Shown: in pieces, positions 43,585 through 54,392 of the stretch
How positions within the stretch are numbered: position 1 is the first letter of the stretch
How the letters are laid out: the number at the start of each line of letters is the position of its first letter
Source of the DNA: Streptomyces sp. MMBL 11-1
GTDB taxonomy: Bacteria; Actinomycetota; Actinomycetes; Streptomycetales; Streptomycetaceae
DNA length: 64,000 nt
Assembly (NCBI RefSeq): GCF_028622875.1
Contig: NZ_CP117709.1
Span: forward strand, 7,815,001-7,879,000
Direction: 5' to 3'
Translations under genes and position numbers: made by a program
The notes under the pieces: model-generated
Databases searched by the model: none
Told to the model about the DNA's origin: nothing
Seen by the model: only the letters and a program-made list of their open reading frames with translations

Positions 43585-43618
43585 CCCGGGGGCGCCCGTA
43601 GGGACGGGCGCCCCCGGG
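43585..43618. terminator. Hairpin between convergent genes
   Basis: Perfect 15-base arms (43585-43599 and 43604-43618) around AGGG lie between the SRPBCC gene and the convergent trypsin gene, so it can stop transcription from both sides. Confidence 0.7.
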
Positions 43619-43670
43619 ATGGTTCAGCGGTGATCACCCGAGAACGGTCGGGCGGTGGTGGAGCGGGGCG

Positions 43671-45303
<1,633 letters not shown>

Positions 45304-46113
45304 TCAGGGCTTTCTGGCGACTGCCCCGTACATGGCGATGTCGCGGCCGTCGATGTCTTCCTGTTCCGGGCCGGGGCGCCAGGAGTGCACTTGGGTGACT
45401 CCCGGGTCCTGGAGCTCCAGGCCGTCGAAGAGCGAGGTGGCGGTGGCCAGTTCACGCAGGACGAAGGGCATGCCCTGCTGGCGGTACTCCTGGGCGACCT
45501 GGTTGACCTCCTCGGGTGCGAAGTCCGCGGTGCCGATGGTCATCGCCAGGTAGCTGCCGGAGGGCAGCGGGTCCAACAGGCGTCGTACAAGGTCCCGGTC
45601 GTCCGGGGGCAGGATGAAGTGCATGATGCCGATCACCATGAGGCCGACGGGCTGGCTCAGGTCGATCAGCTCCCGGAACTCGGGGCTGTCCAGGATGGCG
45701 TCGGGGTCGTGCATGTTCGCGTCCACGTAGGCGGTGGCGCCCTCGGGTGAACTCTGCAGGAGGGTGCGGGCGTGAGCGAGGACGATGGGGTCGTTGTCGA
45801 CGTAGACCACGTGCGATTCAGGAGTCACCTCCTGCACGATTTCGTGCAGGTTCGGCGACGTCGGCAGACCGGTTCCGACGTCGAGGAACTGGCGTACGCC
45901 CCGTTCCTCTGCCAGGAAGTGCGCGGCACGGTGCATGAACCGGCGGTTCTCCAGCATGTGCACGGGCAGGGCGGGCCAGTGCCGGGCCATGGCGTCGCCC
46001 GCTTCCACATCCGCGGGGTAGTGGTCCTTGCCACCCAGGATGTAGTCGTACACCCGGGCGGAGTGGGCCCGTGAGGTCGCCAGGCCGCTCTGACGGTCGT
46101 TCGGCGTGTTCAT
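45304..46113 (-). CDS. DUF574-family SAM-dependent methyltransferase
   Basis: The 269-residue protein carries the hallmarks of the streptomycete DUF574 family: SARVYDYILGGKDHYPAD near residues 18-35, FLDVGTGLPTSPNLHEI as the SAM-binding motif I, and VVYVDNDPIVLAHAR after it. Many paralogues exist per genome, often next to regulators; the substrate is unknown. It lies 89 bases downstream of the phosphatase gene on the same strand, so co-transcription is possible. Confidence 0.85.
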   Translation of the reverse strand: MNTPNDRQSGLATSRAHSARVYDYILGGKDHYPADVEAGDAMARHWPALPVHMLENRRFMHRAAHFLAEERGVRQFLDVGTGLPTSPNLHEIVQEVTPESHVVYVDNDPIVLAHARTLLQSSPEGATAYVDANMHDPDAILDSPEFRELIDLSQPVGLMVIGIMHFILPPDDRDLVRRLLDPLPSGSYLAMTIGTADFAPEEVNQVAQEYRQQGMPFVLRELATATSLFDGLELQDPGVTQVHSWRPGPEQEDIDGRDIAMYGAVARKP

Positions 46114-46202
46114 GCGGGGCCTTTCGTCCGGGGACGGGCGTTCTCGACGGTATAGAGGCACTGTTCCGGGCGCAAACGATGAGGTTGTCGATGCGGGCGG
46201 GG

Positions 46203-47852
46203 TCATGAGTCCGGCCGGGCTTGCAGGGCGATGATGGCGATGTCGTCCCGGCGGTGGTGGAGAGGCGGGAGAAGGCCGCGGATCAGCGAGCGCAACGGCG
46301 GGCGCCGGCGGGCCAGCGCGTCGGTGCGTGTGCGCAGCAGTCGGAGGTTGTCGCCGATGTCCGTGTCCGGCGTCTCCACCAGCCCGTCGGTGTAGAACAC
46401 GAGGATGTCGCCCGTGTGCAGGTCCGCGTGGAGGGTGGCGCGGGTGAGGTCGTCGGTGACGCACAGGGGCGGGTCCGGGGCCGTGACGTCGCCCAGATAC
46501 CGCGATGGCGCGTCCGCCGGGATCAGCAGCGGCGGCGGATGCCCGGCGTTGGACAGAGCGACGTGCCAGCTGCCGTGCGTCCGCCGGCGCAGGACCGCGT
46601 GCACCGCCGTGACCATCAACGGGCTGTCGAGCGCCTGTACGAGGCGGTCGAGACGGCTCAGAGTGTCCCCGGGACTGCCGGCCGGGCCGCTGTCGTACGC
46701 GAGCCCCCTCAACATGCTGTTGACCCGTGCCATGGCCATGGCGGCATCTAGGTCGTGCCCCGCGATATCACCGATGGACAGGGCGAGGGCGTCGGGGGAG
46801 AGCCGCACGGCGTCGTACCAGTCCCCGCCGACCTCCGCCGCCGAGTCCGCCGGATGGTAGAGGGCGGTGATCGTGAGACCGTCGATGGTCGGCGGGGCCG
46901 CCAGGAACGACTGCTGCAGTGCGAGCGCCCTGCCACGGATGCTCTGCAGTTCCATCGTCCGGCGCAGCGGCCCGCTCATCTGCTGGAAGACGTCCCTCAG
47001 CAGTGAGAGGTCGGCCTCGTCCGGGGGCGGGTTGCCCCGGCAGGTCGCGATCGTCGCCAGTGCGACGGTCCGGCCGTCCACCACCACGGGCACCAATGCC
47101 ACGCCGGTCGCCCCGGCCTCCCGCAGCCACCGCAGGGAAACGTCCGAGAGCCCGTCCCCGGGGGGCCCGTCAGGAGGGAAGACCAGCAGCCGGGCCTCCT
47201 GGCTTTCGATGGCCCGCTGGGCGACCGGACCGAGCACGAAGTCAGGGTCCAGTGGGGGCAGGGAAGGCAGTCCGGGGGCAAGCCCCACACGCTCCGGCGA
47301 TGCCGCGGTCGGTGCGTCTGAGGGCCGCCCATCGAACTCGTCGCCGTCCACCAGGCGAAAGATGGCCACCGCGTCAGCGAGCTCGGGCACAACGGCCGCC
47401 GCCGTCGTCAAGAAGGCCTCCGAGAGATCGCGGGCCGCGGGCACCGCCGCCATACGCGCCAGCAGCTTCTCCCGCATACGGCCGCGCCAGTGCTCCTCCG
47501 CGTCGCTGGCCGTCCCGACATACTCGACTTCACCGCTCTCGTCGACCACGGGCGCAGCGATGATCTTGACGTGGCGGAAGCGGTCGACGGCACCGTCGAC
47601 CCGCACTCTGACGATCGTGTCGAGAGGGGACCGCTGCTGTGTGGCCCTCCGCCACGCCCGCCGGAACCAGTCGCGGTCCTTGGGGTGCACGGCGTCCATC
47701 CACGAGGCGTCGTCCCCGGGAGTCCACAGCTTCTCGGAGATCCCATTCCCGGACAACACGGTGACGACACCGTCGGGTGACATCACCCATACCGACTGCG
47801 GCACGGCCCCCATGAGCGCCTGGTACCGCCGGAGGAGATGCTCCTCGTTCAC
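46203..47852 (-). CDS. PAS-GAF-PP2C (SpoIIE-type) phosphatase
   Basis: The 549-residue protein starts with a PAS domain (about 8-125, VWVMSPDGVVTVLSGNG), then a GAF domain (about 140-300), then a SpoIIE/PP2C phosphatase (about 315-545) with EVGGDWYDAV, SIGDIAGHD, VFYTDGLVE and HRRDDIAII. It probably senses a small ligand or redox signal and dephosphorylates an anti-anti-sigma factor, though no partner gene is nearby. GGAGGGG lies six bases before the GTG at 47852. Confidence 0.9.
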   Translation of the reverse strand: MNEEHLLRRYQALMGAVPQSVWVMSPDGVVTVLSGNGISEKLWTPGDDASWMDAVHPKDRDWFRRAWRRATQQRSPLDTIVRVRVDGAVDRFRHVKIIAAPVVDESGEVEYVGTASDAEEHWRGRMREKLLARMAAVPAARDLSEAFLTTAAAVVPELADAVAIFRLVDGDEFDGRPSDAPTAASPERVGLAPGLPSLPPLDPDFVLGPVAQRAIESQEARLLVFPPDGPPGDGLSDVSLRWLREAGATGVALVPVVVDGRTVALATIATCRGNPPPDEADLSLLRDVFQQMSGPLRRTMELQSIRGRALALQQSFLAAPPTIDGLTITALYHPADSAAEVGGDWYDAVRLSPDALALSIGDIAGHDLDAAMAMARVNSMLRGLAYDSGPAGSPGDTLSRLDRLVQALDSPLMVTAVHAVLRRRTHGSWHVALSNAGHPPPLLIPADAPSRYLGDVTAPDPPLCVTDDLTRATLHADLHTGDILVFYTDGLVETPDTDIGDNLRLLRTRTDALARRRPPLRSLIRGLLPPLHHRRDDIAIIALQARPDS

Positions 47853-48552
47853 GGCCGTCCCCTCCGACGCCGGGCAGACGAGCCCGAGGACCAGGCCGAC
47901 GGCATGGCACCGCCTACGGCCGTCTCCGTTCGCCTCCGCCCGCCCCGCTCTCCGGGCGGCACCAGTGGATCATCACCACTCATGCTCCGATGATCTCGCG
48001 CATCCCGGATATCAGCACACCCAGCGGCTCCGCTCGACCACCGAGCCTCCAGCGGCCGACGGCGCCGCGGTGCGTACCGTCGGCCGCAGAGTGCGCTCGC
48101 GGGGGCAGGCCCGGGCACCCGGAAGCGAGGACCCGCCCCTGAGCGCGACCGGGGGCCTCAGAACGCCACCGCCGTGCGGGTTCCGGGGACACCGCCCGCC
48201 TACGGGCACACCCATTCTCTGTGCCGGACCGACTGTCACCGTCAGGACGCCGGTGCCGGACGGGGGGCGGTCCGGGGAGACGACGAGCCGGCCGAAGAGC
48301 ACCCGAGGTGCGCGCCGCCCGGGTCCGGGACCGAGTGGAAGCGCGGACGCCCCGGTCCCGCCGAGGTGAATACGTCATGGGCGGCGCTCCGCTCTGCTCG
48401 CCGGGATCGCTGTCCGCCGCCAGGGCCACCCAGGAAGCCACCGTCTCGCCCTCCCGTCCATGGGCTTTCGTGCCCTCCTACGTCGTCGCCGTCGGCCTCC
48501 GCGACAGGCTCGGTGCGCGGAGTCGTCGCCGCGGGGGCCGTGGCAGGACGGC
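47853..48552. other. 700-base stretch without a supported gene
   Basis: I see no gene with a credible start or family match on either strand. Sequence is uniformly GC-rich. It should contain the phosphatase promoter near 47860-47960. Confidence 0.4.
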
Positions 48553-49143
48553 TCAGGCGGTGTCGACGACCAGGCGGAGGTAGCGATCCCAGTCCCAGTG
48601 GACGCCCGGATCGGTGTGGTCGCTGCCGGGCACCTCGTGATGGCCGACGATGTGCTCCCGGTCCTTGGGGATGCCATGACGCTCGCAGATGTCCGCGGTG
48701 AGCCTGGCGGACCGCAGGTACATCACGTCCGTGAAGAACTCCGGGCGGTCCACCCATCCTTCGTGCTCGATGCCGACGCTCCGGGTGTTCCAGCTCCAGT
48801 TGCCCGCGTGCCAGGCGATGTCCTTCTCGCGTACGCACTGGGCGACATGGCCGTCACCGGAACGCACCACGTAGTGGGCCGACACCTGCTTGGAGGGATT
48901 ACGGAAGATGCCCGCGGTCGGCGTGAACAACTGTTGGGCGACATGGATGACGACGCGGTCGATCCGGCGCTCCGAAGGGCGGGCGGGGACGGTGTAGTTG
49001 GCGGGGGCGGCCGGAGCCCACAGTGCCGTCGCGTAGTCGGTGGGGCCTGTCGGCGCCGACACCACGGCCCGCGCGGAGGCGGGCAGGACGGCGGCTGCCG
49101 CCATCGTCGCGGCGGCGCACTGAATGATCCTTCTGCGATGCAA
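48553..49143 (-). CDS. Exported N-acetylmuramoyl-L-alanine amidase (amidase_2/PGRP type)
   Basis: The 196-residue protein has an Arg-rich N-region (LHRRRIIQ) and hydrophobic stretch ending SARA, suggesting Tat export. The amidase_2 domain follows: RVVIHVAQ with the first zinc His, YVVRSGDGHVAQCVREKDIAWHAG, and VGHHEVPGSDHTDPG with the other zinc ligand. It cleaves between muramic acid and the stem peptide. The start is uncertain: TTG at 49143 is spaced five bases from AGGAG, while GTG at 49149 overlaps that site. Confidence 0.85.
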   Translation of the reverse strand: MHRRRIIQCAAATMAAAAVLPASARAVVSAPTGPTDYATALWAPAAPANYTVPARPSERRIDRVVIHVAQQLFTPTAGIFRNPSKQVSAHYVVRSGDGHVAQCVREKDIAWHAGNWSWNTRSVGIEHEGWVDRPEFFTDVMYLRSARLTADICERHGIPKDREHIVGHHEVPGSDHTDPGVHWDWDRYLRLVVDTA

Positions 49144-49180
49144 CGGCACTCCTGAGGCCGGGCCCGGGGGGCCGAGGCAC

Positions 49181-49279
49181 GGACGGGGACGGGGCGGGAA
49201 CGGGGCAGGACGGGAACGGGGCGGGAACGGGGCGGGAACGGGGCACGGGCGGGAACGGGGCACGGACGGGGACGGGGGC
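49181..49279. repeat. G-rich tandem repeat (GGGCGGGAAC units)
   Basis: About 100 bases consist of irregular copies of GGGGCGGGAAC and GGACGGGG. The plus strand has more than a dozen runs of three or four G with short spacers. It lies just upstream of the amidase gene. Confidence 0.75.
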
Positions 49280-49630
49280 GTACGGAGCCGATCCGGAGCC
49301 GGCCCACCGGCTCGTGGATCATTCCCGCCGATGCGGATGACGAGCCCGCCGGACATCCGGTTCCCCGCAGTCGCTGTTCGGACACGCCACGGCTCCAGCG
49401 CGGGCGGGAGACGCGCCTGTGGCTGCCGTGCCTCCGGCGCTGCCGTGCCTCCGGCTCCCGTGTCTCCGGCGCTCCCGCGCCCGGGACACCGGGTTCGCCG
49501 CGAGCGAAGAGTTTCGCGCCGGGCGACGGACTCGCCAGGCCCCAGGCCCCCGGCGCCCTGCCCGTTGCCCCCAGCCGCCGCCCCGCCGCCCCGCCGACCC
49601 TTCCCCGACCTGCCCCGGGAACAGGACGGT
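49280..49630. other. Intergenic region without a visible gene
   Basis: GC-rich sequence with short direct repeats of GCTGCCGTGCCTCCGG near 49422-49455. I see no gene. Confidence 0.4.
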
Positions 49631-51028
49631 TCACACAGCCCCGTCCACCTCCCCGCCGTCGGCTCCCGCCAGCGCTCCCGCCGGGTCGTCGTCCGCCGGT
49701 CCGGCAGGCACCCAACGACCGCGCTCCTTGCGGTAGGGCCACCACCGCCCGGACCGGTCCCACCGGAGCTGGAGGTCGGCGCCCGCGACGGTCCAGCGGG
49801 CCCGCCCGCTCGCCCGCAGCGCCGGCCGCTCGCCCGCCTCCCACGCGTCGTCGAGCCGGACGCGGGCCCGCCCCAGGTCCTCCGGGCCCGGCGTCCACTC
49901 CTCGTCCAGCACCGCGAGTGCCGCGACCCCTCCGTACCGCCAGGCGCGGACCGCCGCCTCCAGGTCCGCGGCCGGCCGACCGGATCCCGTGGCCAGCCGG
50001 GCCCTGACCCGCTGCTCCGGCCGGGTGTCCGCGGCCAGCCGCACCGCGTCCTGCCGCGGAGTCAGCTCGGCCGGGAGCGGCTGTCCTTCGTGCCCCGGGG
50101 CCAACGCCTCCAGCAGCATCCGGTGGGCCCGTACCGCGCTGTCGGCCGCCAGCACCTGCAGTGCCGCCGGGTCGATCCCCGGTGCGGGCCCGGTCTCCGT
50201 GTCCAGCGAAGGCCCCAGCCCCGGTTCCTCGGGGACCGGCGGGGGAGCGGGGAGCGGCGGCAGGATCCCGGCCGCCGCGAACGCCTCGCCGGCCGGTACT
50301 CCGCGAACCTCCGGCTCCCCGTCGTCGGCGCCATCCCGCGCCCCGCCGTCCGCCCGGACCGCGCGGGCGGCGCTGCGCACCTGGAGCTCGTCCAGCAGCC
50401 GCCGCTCATCGCGCCCCCGCATCAGCAGCAGCACGAACGGGTCCTCGTCCAGCAGCCGCGCCACCTGGTAGCAGAGAGCTCCCGAATGCGGACAGTGGTC
50501 CCAGGCCCCACAGGTGCACTCCGGCTCCAGGTCCCCGATGCCGGGCAGCAGTTCGACCCCGGCGTCCGCCGCGTCCTCCACCAGATGCGGCGGCATCTCC
50601 CGGTCCAGCAGCGCCGCGATGTGTCCGGCCCGGTCCACGGCCATGTCCAGGAACCGGTCCCAGGCGCCCGCGCCGAGCTGCTGGAGCAGGACGTCGCTGC
50701 GGTAGGCCGTGCCGTCCCGGTCCCGCACGACGGCCGTGATCCGCCCCGGCCGTACGGAGACCGCCCCGACCCTGCCCTCCCGGGCCAGCCGCCGGCCCTG
50801 CTTGAGTTGCTGACCGTCCAGCGCGGTGTCCTCCAGGGCCTTGAGCCAGGCAAGTCCCCACCAGGACGTGGCGAAACCCCGGCCCTGCGCGGGGGGAAGC
50901 GCGGCGAACACCCGCTCCGCTCCGCGTCGGCCGTCCCGCGACCTCCCGCCGCCCCCGTCGGAGGCGTCCGCGTCGTCCGTCCCGTACTCCGCTCCGTACG
51001 CGTGGTCGTCCTCGTAGTCATCGCTCAT
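49631..51028 (-). CDS. SWIM zinc-finger protein paired with SNF2 helicase
   Basis: The 465-residue protein has an acidic N-terminus, a conserved block RGFATSWWGLAWLKALEDTAL and a SWIM zinc finger, CTCGAWDHCPHSGALCYQVARLL (residues about 177-199), which binds nucleic acid or protein. The rest is Pro/Ala-rich with a C-terminal globular part (LRWDRSGRWWPYRKERGRW). Its start overlaps the SNF2 gene stop by four bases, so the two are co-translated. The pair is common in streptomycetes; the role is unknown but is probably in DNA or RNA transactions. Confidence 0.85.
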   Translation of the reverse strand: MSDDYEDDHAYGAEYGTDDADASDGGGGRSRDGRRGAERVFAALPPAQGRGFATSWWGLAWLKALEDTALDGQQLKQGRRLAREGRVGAVSVRPGRITAVVRDRDGTAYRSDVLLQQLGAGAWDRFLDMAVDRAGHIAALLDREMPPHLVEDAADAGVELLPGIGDLEPECTCGAWDHCPHSGALCYQVARLLDEDPFVLLLMRGRDERRLLDELQVRSAARAVRADGGARDGADDGEPEVRGVPAGEAFAAAGILPPLPAPPPVPEEPGLGPSLDTETGPAPGIDPAALQVLAADSAVRAHRMLLEALAPGHEGQPLPAELTPRQDAVRLAADTRPEQRVRARLATGSGRPAADLEAAVRAWRYGGVAALAVLDEEWTPGPEDLGRARVRLDDAWEAGERPALRASGRARWTVAGADLQLRWDRSGRWWPYRKERGRWVPAGPADDDPAGALAGADGGEVDGAV

Positions 51029-54000
51029 CGCGCGCCCCCTCGCAGCTCGACCAGGTCGGCCAGTTCCGCATCGGTCAGTTCGGTCAGCGCGGCCTCGCCC
51101 GAGCCGAGCACCGCGTCCGCGAGTCCCTGCTTGCGGGCGAGCATCGCGGCGATCCGGTCCTCGATCGTGCCCTCGGCGATCAGCCGGTGCACCTGCACCG
51201 GCTGCGTCTGTCCGATCCGGTACGCGCGGTCCGTGGCCTGCGCCTCGACCGCCGGATTCCACCAGCGGTCGAAGTGCACGACATGACCGGCCCGGGTGAG
51301 GTTGAGCCCGGTGCCCGCCGCCTTGAGCGACAGCAGGAACACCGGCGCCTCGCCCGCCTGGAAGCGGGCCACCATCTCCTCGCGCCGTGCCACCGGCGTA
51401 CCGCCGTGCAGGAACTGCGTGTTCACCCCGCGCGCGGCCAGGTGCTGCTCCAGCAGCCGGGCCATCCGCACGTACTGCGTGAAGACCAGCACCGAACCCC
51501 GCTCGGCCAGGATGGTGTCCAGGAGTTCGTCCAGCAGCTCGACCTTCCCCGAACGGTCCGTGATCCGCGGATGCTCCTCCTTGAGGTACTGCGCCGGATG
51601 GTTGCAGATCTGCTTGAGCGCCGTGAGCAGCTTCATCACGAGCCCCCGCCGCTCGAATCCGTCGGCGGCGGAGATCTCCGCCAGGGTCTCGCGGACCACC
51701 GCCTCGTACAGGCCGGTCTGTTCCGGCGTCAGCGACACGGCCCGGTCGGTCTCGGTCTTCGGCGGCAGCTCCGGGGCGATCCCCGGGTCGGATTTCCGCC
51801 GACGCAGCAGGAACGGCCGCACCAGCGCCGCGAGCCGGTCGGCGGCGCCCGGATCGTTGCCGCCCTCGACCGCTGCCGCGTACCGCGTACGGAAGGTGCC
51901 GAGCCGGCCGAGCAGACCGGGCGTCGTCCAGTCCAGGATGGCCCACAGTTCGGAGAGGTTGTTCTCCACGGGCGTGCCGGTGAGCGCGACGCGGGCACGG
52001 GCCCCGAGGGTACGCAACTGCTTGGCCGTCGCCGAGTGCGGGTTCTTCACGTGCTGCGCCTCGTCGATCACGACCATGCCCCAGGACACGGCGGCGAGCC
52101 GTGGCGCGTCGAGGCGCATCGTGCCGTACGTCGTCAGCACGAACTCGCCGTCCGCCAGGCCGGCCAGGGAACGCGACGCGCCGTGGAAGCGGCGGACAGG
52201 GGTACCCGGTGCGAACCGCTCGATCTCCCGCTGCCAGTTGCCCATCAACGACGTCGGGCACACCACCAGCGTCGGGCCGGCGGCGTCCCGGTCGCTCTGC
52301 CGGTGCAGATGCAGGGCGATGAGCGTGATCGTCTTGCCGAGGCCCATGTCGTCGGCGAGGCAGGCGCCGAGGCCGAGTGAGGTCATCGTGTGCAGCCAGT
52401 TCAGACCGCGCAGCTGGTAGTCGCGCAAGGTGGCGGTGAGCGCCGCGGGCTGTCCGATCGACTGCTGGGCGGCGGACTCAGGGTCTGCCAGCCGGTCCCG
52501 CAACTGCTGGAGCCAGCCGGTCGCCGCCACCTCGACGCGACGGCCGTCCACCTCCGTCGAACCGGTCAGCACCGCGCCGAGAGCGTCGATCGGGGTGACC
52601 TTCCGGTCCTGGGTCTCCCGGGCCCGGCGCGCCTCCACGGGGTCGATGAGCACCCACTGGTCGCGCAGCCGCACGATGGGCCTGGTGGACTCGGCGAGCC
52701 GGTCCAACTCCTCACGGGTCAGCTTCCGGTCGCCGAGTGCGAACCGCCAGTCGAACGAGAGCAGCGCGTCGGCGGAGAGGAACGAGGGCATGTCAGCAGT
52801 GGTGCGTCCGCGCGTCCCGGCCCGCTGCCCGTCGCCCTCCTGGACCAGGAAGTCCCGGTCCGCGGAGTCCAGGTCCGTGGCGCCCCGGTCGTCCGGGCCG
52901 ATCACGGCGCGCGCGGTGAGCTTTCTGGCCAGTTCCCTGGGCCAGTGCACCGGAACACCGGCGGCCGCCAGGGACCGCGAGGCGGCCCCCAGCAGCTCGG
53001 CGATCTCCTCGTCGGCCGGCTCCACCGAGTCCGGCACCGCGGCGGAGAGCAGCGGCGCCAGCGGCGGCCAGGCGCGGGCGGCCCGCCGCAGGGTCAGCAG
53101 GGCGTCCATCCGGGCCCGGGGCCCGAACGCGGCGGCGGTCCGCGAGTCGCCCGCCCATACCTCGGCCGCGTCGGCCACCAGGGAGGGATCGCTGACACTG
53201 TGGATCTGCAGGACGGCGCGGAACGACGGCGTGGCCAGGTCCGGACCGGACCCCTGCCCCATCGCTTCCGGGCCGGCCCCGGTGCCGGCCACCGTGCCGA
53301 CCCGCGGCGAGGTCACGCCCGTGACCTCGATACGCAACGAGAGCCGTACGCCCGCGTCGTGACCGGCCGCCACATCGGCCGCCCAGGCGCGCCCCTCGGG
53401 CAGGTGCTGCGGCGGCTGGGCGGCGAACGCCGGCCCGGCGGCCGCGAACGCGGCGGCCGGTGTACGGGGCATCGCGTCGGCCACGGCGTCGAGGAACGCA
53501 CGCAGCAGGCGCTCCGGTTCGGGCAGCAACGTTTCGCCCGTGGCGCCGTCCGTCGCGTACCGCTTCCCGGCTCCCGCCGCCCGACCCGCACCGTCCGCCC
53601 GACCCGCACCGCCCGTGCCGCCCGTGCCGCCCGACCCGCCGGGCCCCTCCGGCGGTTCGTCGCCCTCGCCCTGAACGGGGGTCGCGTGGGCGGTCGGTGG
53701 CATCGACGCCGCCAGTTCCCGGATCCGTTTGAGGTCGTCGGCGCTCAGCGGCCCGATCCGCCAGGCGTCGTGGTCGGTGCCGCTCAGCCCCGGCAGCAGG
53801 AGGCCGCGGGCGACGAACTGGAGAGCGAGAAGCGCGGCGGCGCCCCAGAAGGCGGTGGCGGGTGAGACACCCGCGACGGCGCGTGCCCGGGTCAGGACCG
53901 GCAGGGCGTCCCGCACGGGGAGGTACCGCACCGTGACCGTACGGGGTCGCAGGTCGGTTCCGACGACGGTCAGGTCCGACGAAGCCCGGGGAGTGTCGGC

Positions 54001-54192
54001 ATCGGAAGGGGTGCTACCGTCCGGATCCCAGAACGCGATCCTGCCGGTACGGGCTGGATCCGCGGGGACGAAGACCGCTGAGTAGCGGGACAGTTCGGCG
54101 ATCTCGGAGGGCGTTGCCGCAGGGTGCCTGTGCACAGCGATGTCAGATTCCTCAAATTTGACTAGTGGGCGGAGTCGCCGAGGGTACCCCAT
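51025..54192 (-). CDS. SNF2-family DEAD/DEAH helicase
   Basis: The 1055-residue protein is a full SNF2 ATPase in its C-terminal half: CLADDMGLGKTITLIALHLH (Walker A), MVVIDEAQHVKNP (Walker B), LTGTPVENNLSELWAILDW (motif III), VFTQYVRMARLLEQHL and TDRAYRIGQTQPVQVHRLI (motif VI). The N-terminal half has the bacterial SNF2_assoc type region and a long Gly/Ala linker (about residues 170-200). It translocates on double-stranded DNA and may remodel protein-DNA complexes. The start at 54192 has no ribosome site, so a start slightly downstream is possible. Confidence 0.9.
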   Translation of the reverse strand: MGYPRRLRPLVKFEESDIAVHRHPAATPSEIAELSRYSAVFVPADPARTGRIAFWDPDGSTPSDADTPRASSDLTVVGTDLRPRTVTVRYLPVRDALPVLTRARAVAGVSPATAFWGAAALLALQFVARGLLLPGLSGTDHDAWRIGPLSADDLKRIRELAASMPPTAHATPVQGEGDEPPEGPGGSGGTGGTGGAGRADGAGRAAGAGKRYATDGATGETLLPEPERLLRAFLDAVADAMPRTPAAAFAAAGPAFAAQPPQHLPEGRAWAADVAAGHDAGVRLSLRIEVTGVTSPRVGTVAGTGAGPEAMGQGSGPDLATPSFRAVLQIHSVSDPSLVADAAEVWAGDSRTAAAFGPRARMDALLTLRRAARAWPPLAPLLSAAVPDSVEPADEEIAELLGAASRSLAAAGVPVHWPRELARKLTARAVIGPDDRGATDLDSADRDFLVQEGDGQRAGTRGRTTADMPSFLSADALLSFDWRFALGDRKLTREELDRLAESTRPIVRLRDQWVLIDPVEARRARETQDRKVTPIDALGAVLTGSTEVDGRRVEVAATGWLQQLRDRLADPESAAQQSIGQPAALTATLRDYQLRGLNWLHTMTSLGLGACLADDMGLGKTITLIALHLHRQSDRDAAGPTLVVCPTSLMGNWQREIERFAPGTPVRRFHGASRSLAGLADGEFVLTTYGTMRLDAPRLAAVSWGMVVIDEAQHVKNPHSATAKQLRTLGARARVALTGTPVENNLSELWAILDWTTPGLLGRLGTFRTRYAAAVEGGNDPGAADRLAALVRPFLLRRRKSDPGIAPELPPKTETDRAVSLTPEQTGLYEAVVRETLAEISAADGFERRGLVMKLLTALKQICNHPAQYLKEEHPRITDRSGKVELLDELLDTILAERGSVLVFTQYVRMARLLEQHLAARGVNTQFLHGGTPVARREEMVARFQAGEAPVFLLSLKAAGTGLNLTRAGHVVHFDRWWNPAVEAQATDRAYRIGQTQPVQVHRLIAEGTIEDRIAAMLARKQGLADAVLGSGEAALTELTDAELADLVELRGGAR

Positions 54193-54392
54193 CTCGGGCG
54201 GCGATAGGTCATCAAGCTATGTGGCGTGCGTCACTCATTCTCTTTCCCTGATCCCGATGGTGCAGCCAGCCCCACCATCGGGACCGGGGGTTTGCCGCAG
54301 GGGAACCGGGGTGGTGACGCCATGGCCCCCATGGACCCGCGGTCCGTACGTTCGACCAGGTCAGCGCATATGTTCCAGAGACCGGAGACGTC

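Noticed and set aside
54181..54186. GGGTAC upstream of the desaturase as a fourth SigB promoter
   Set aside because: No GNNT element lies 14-16 bases before it, and it is inside the start of the SNF2 gene 200 bases from the desaturase.
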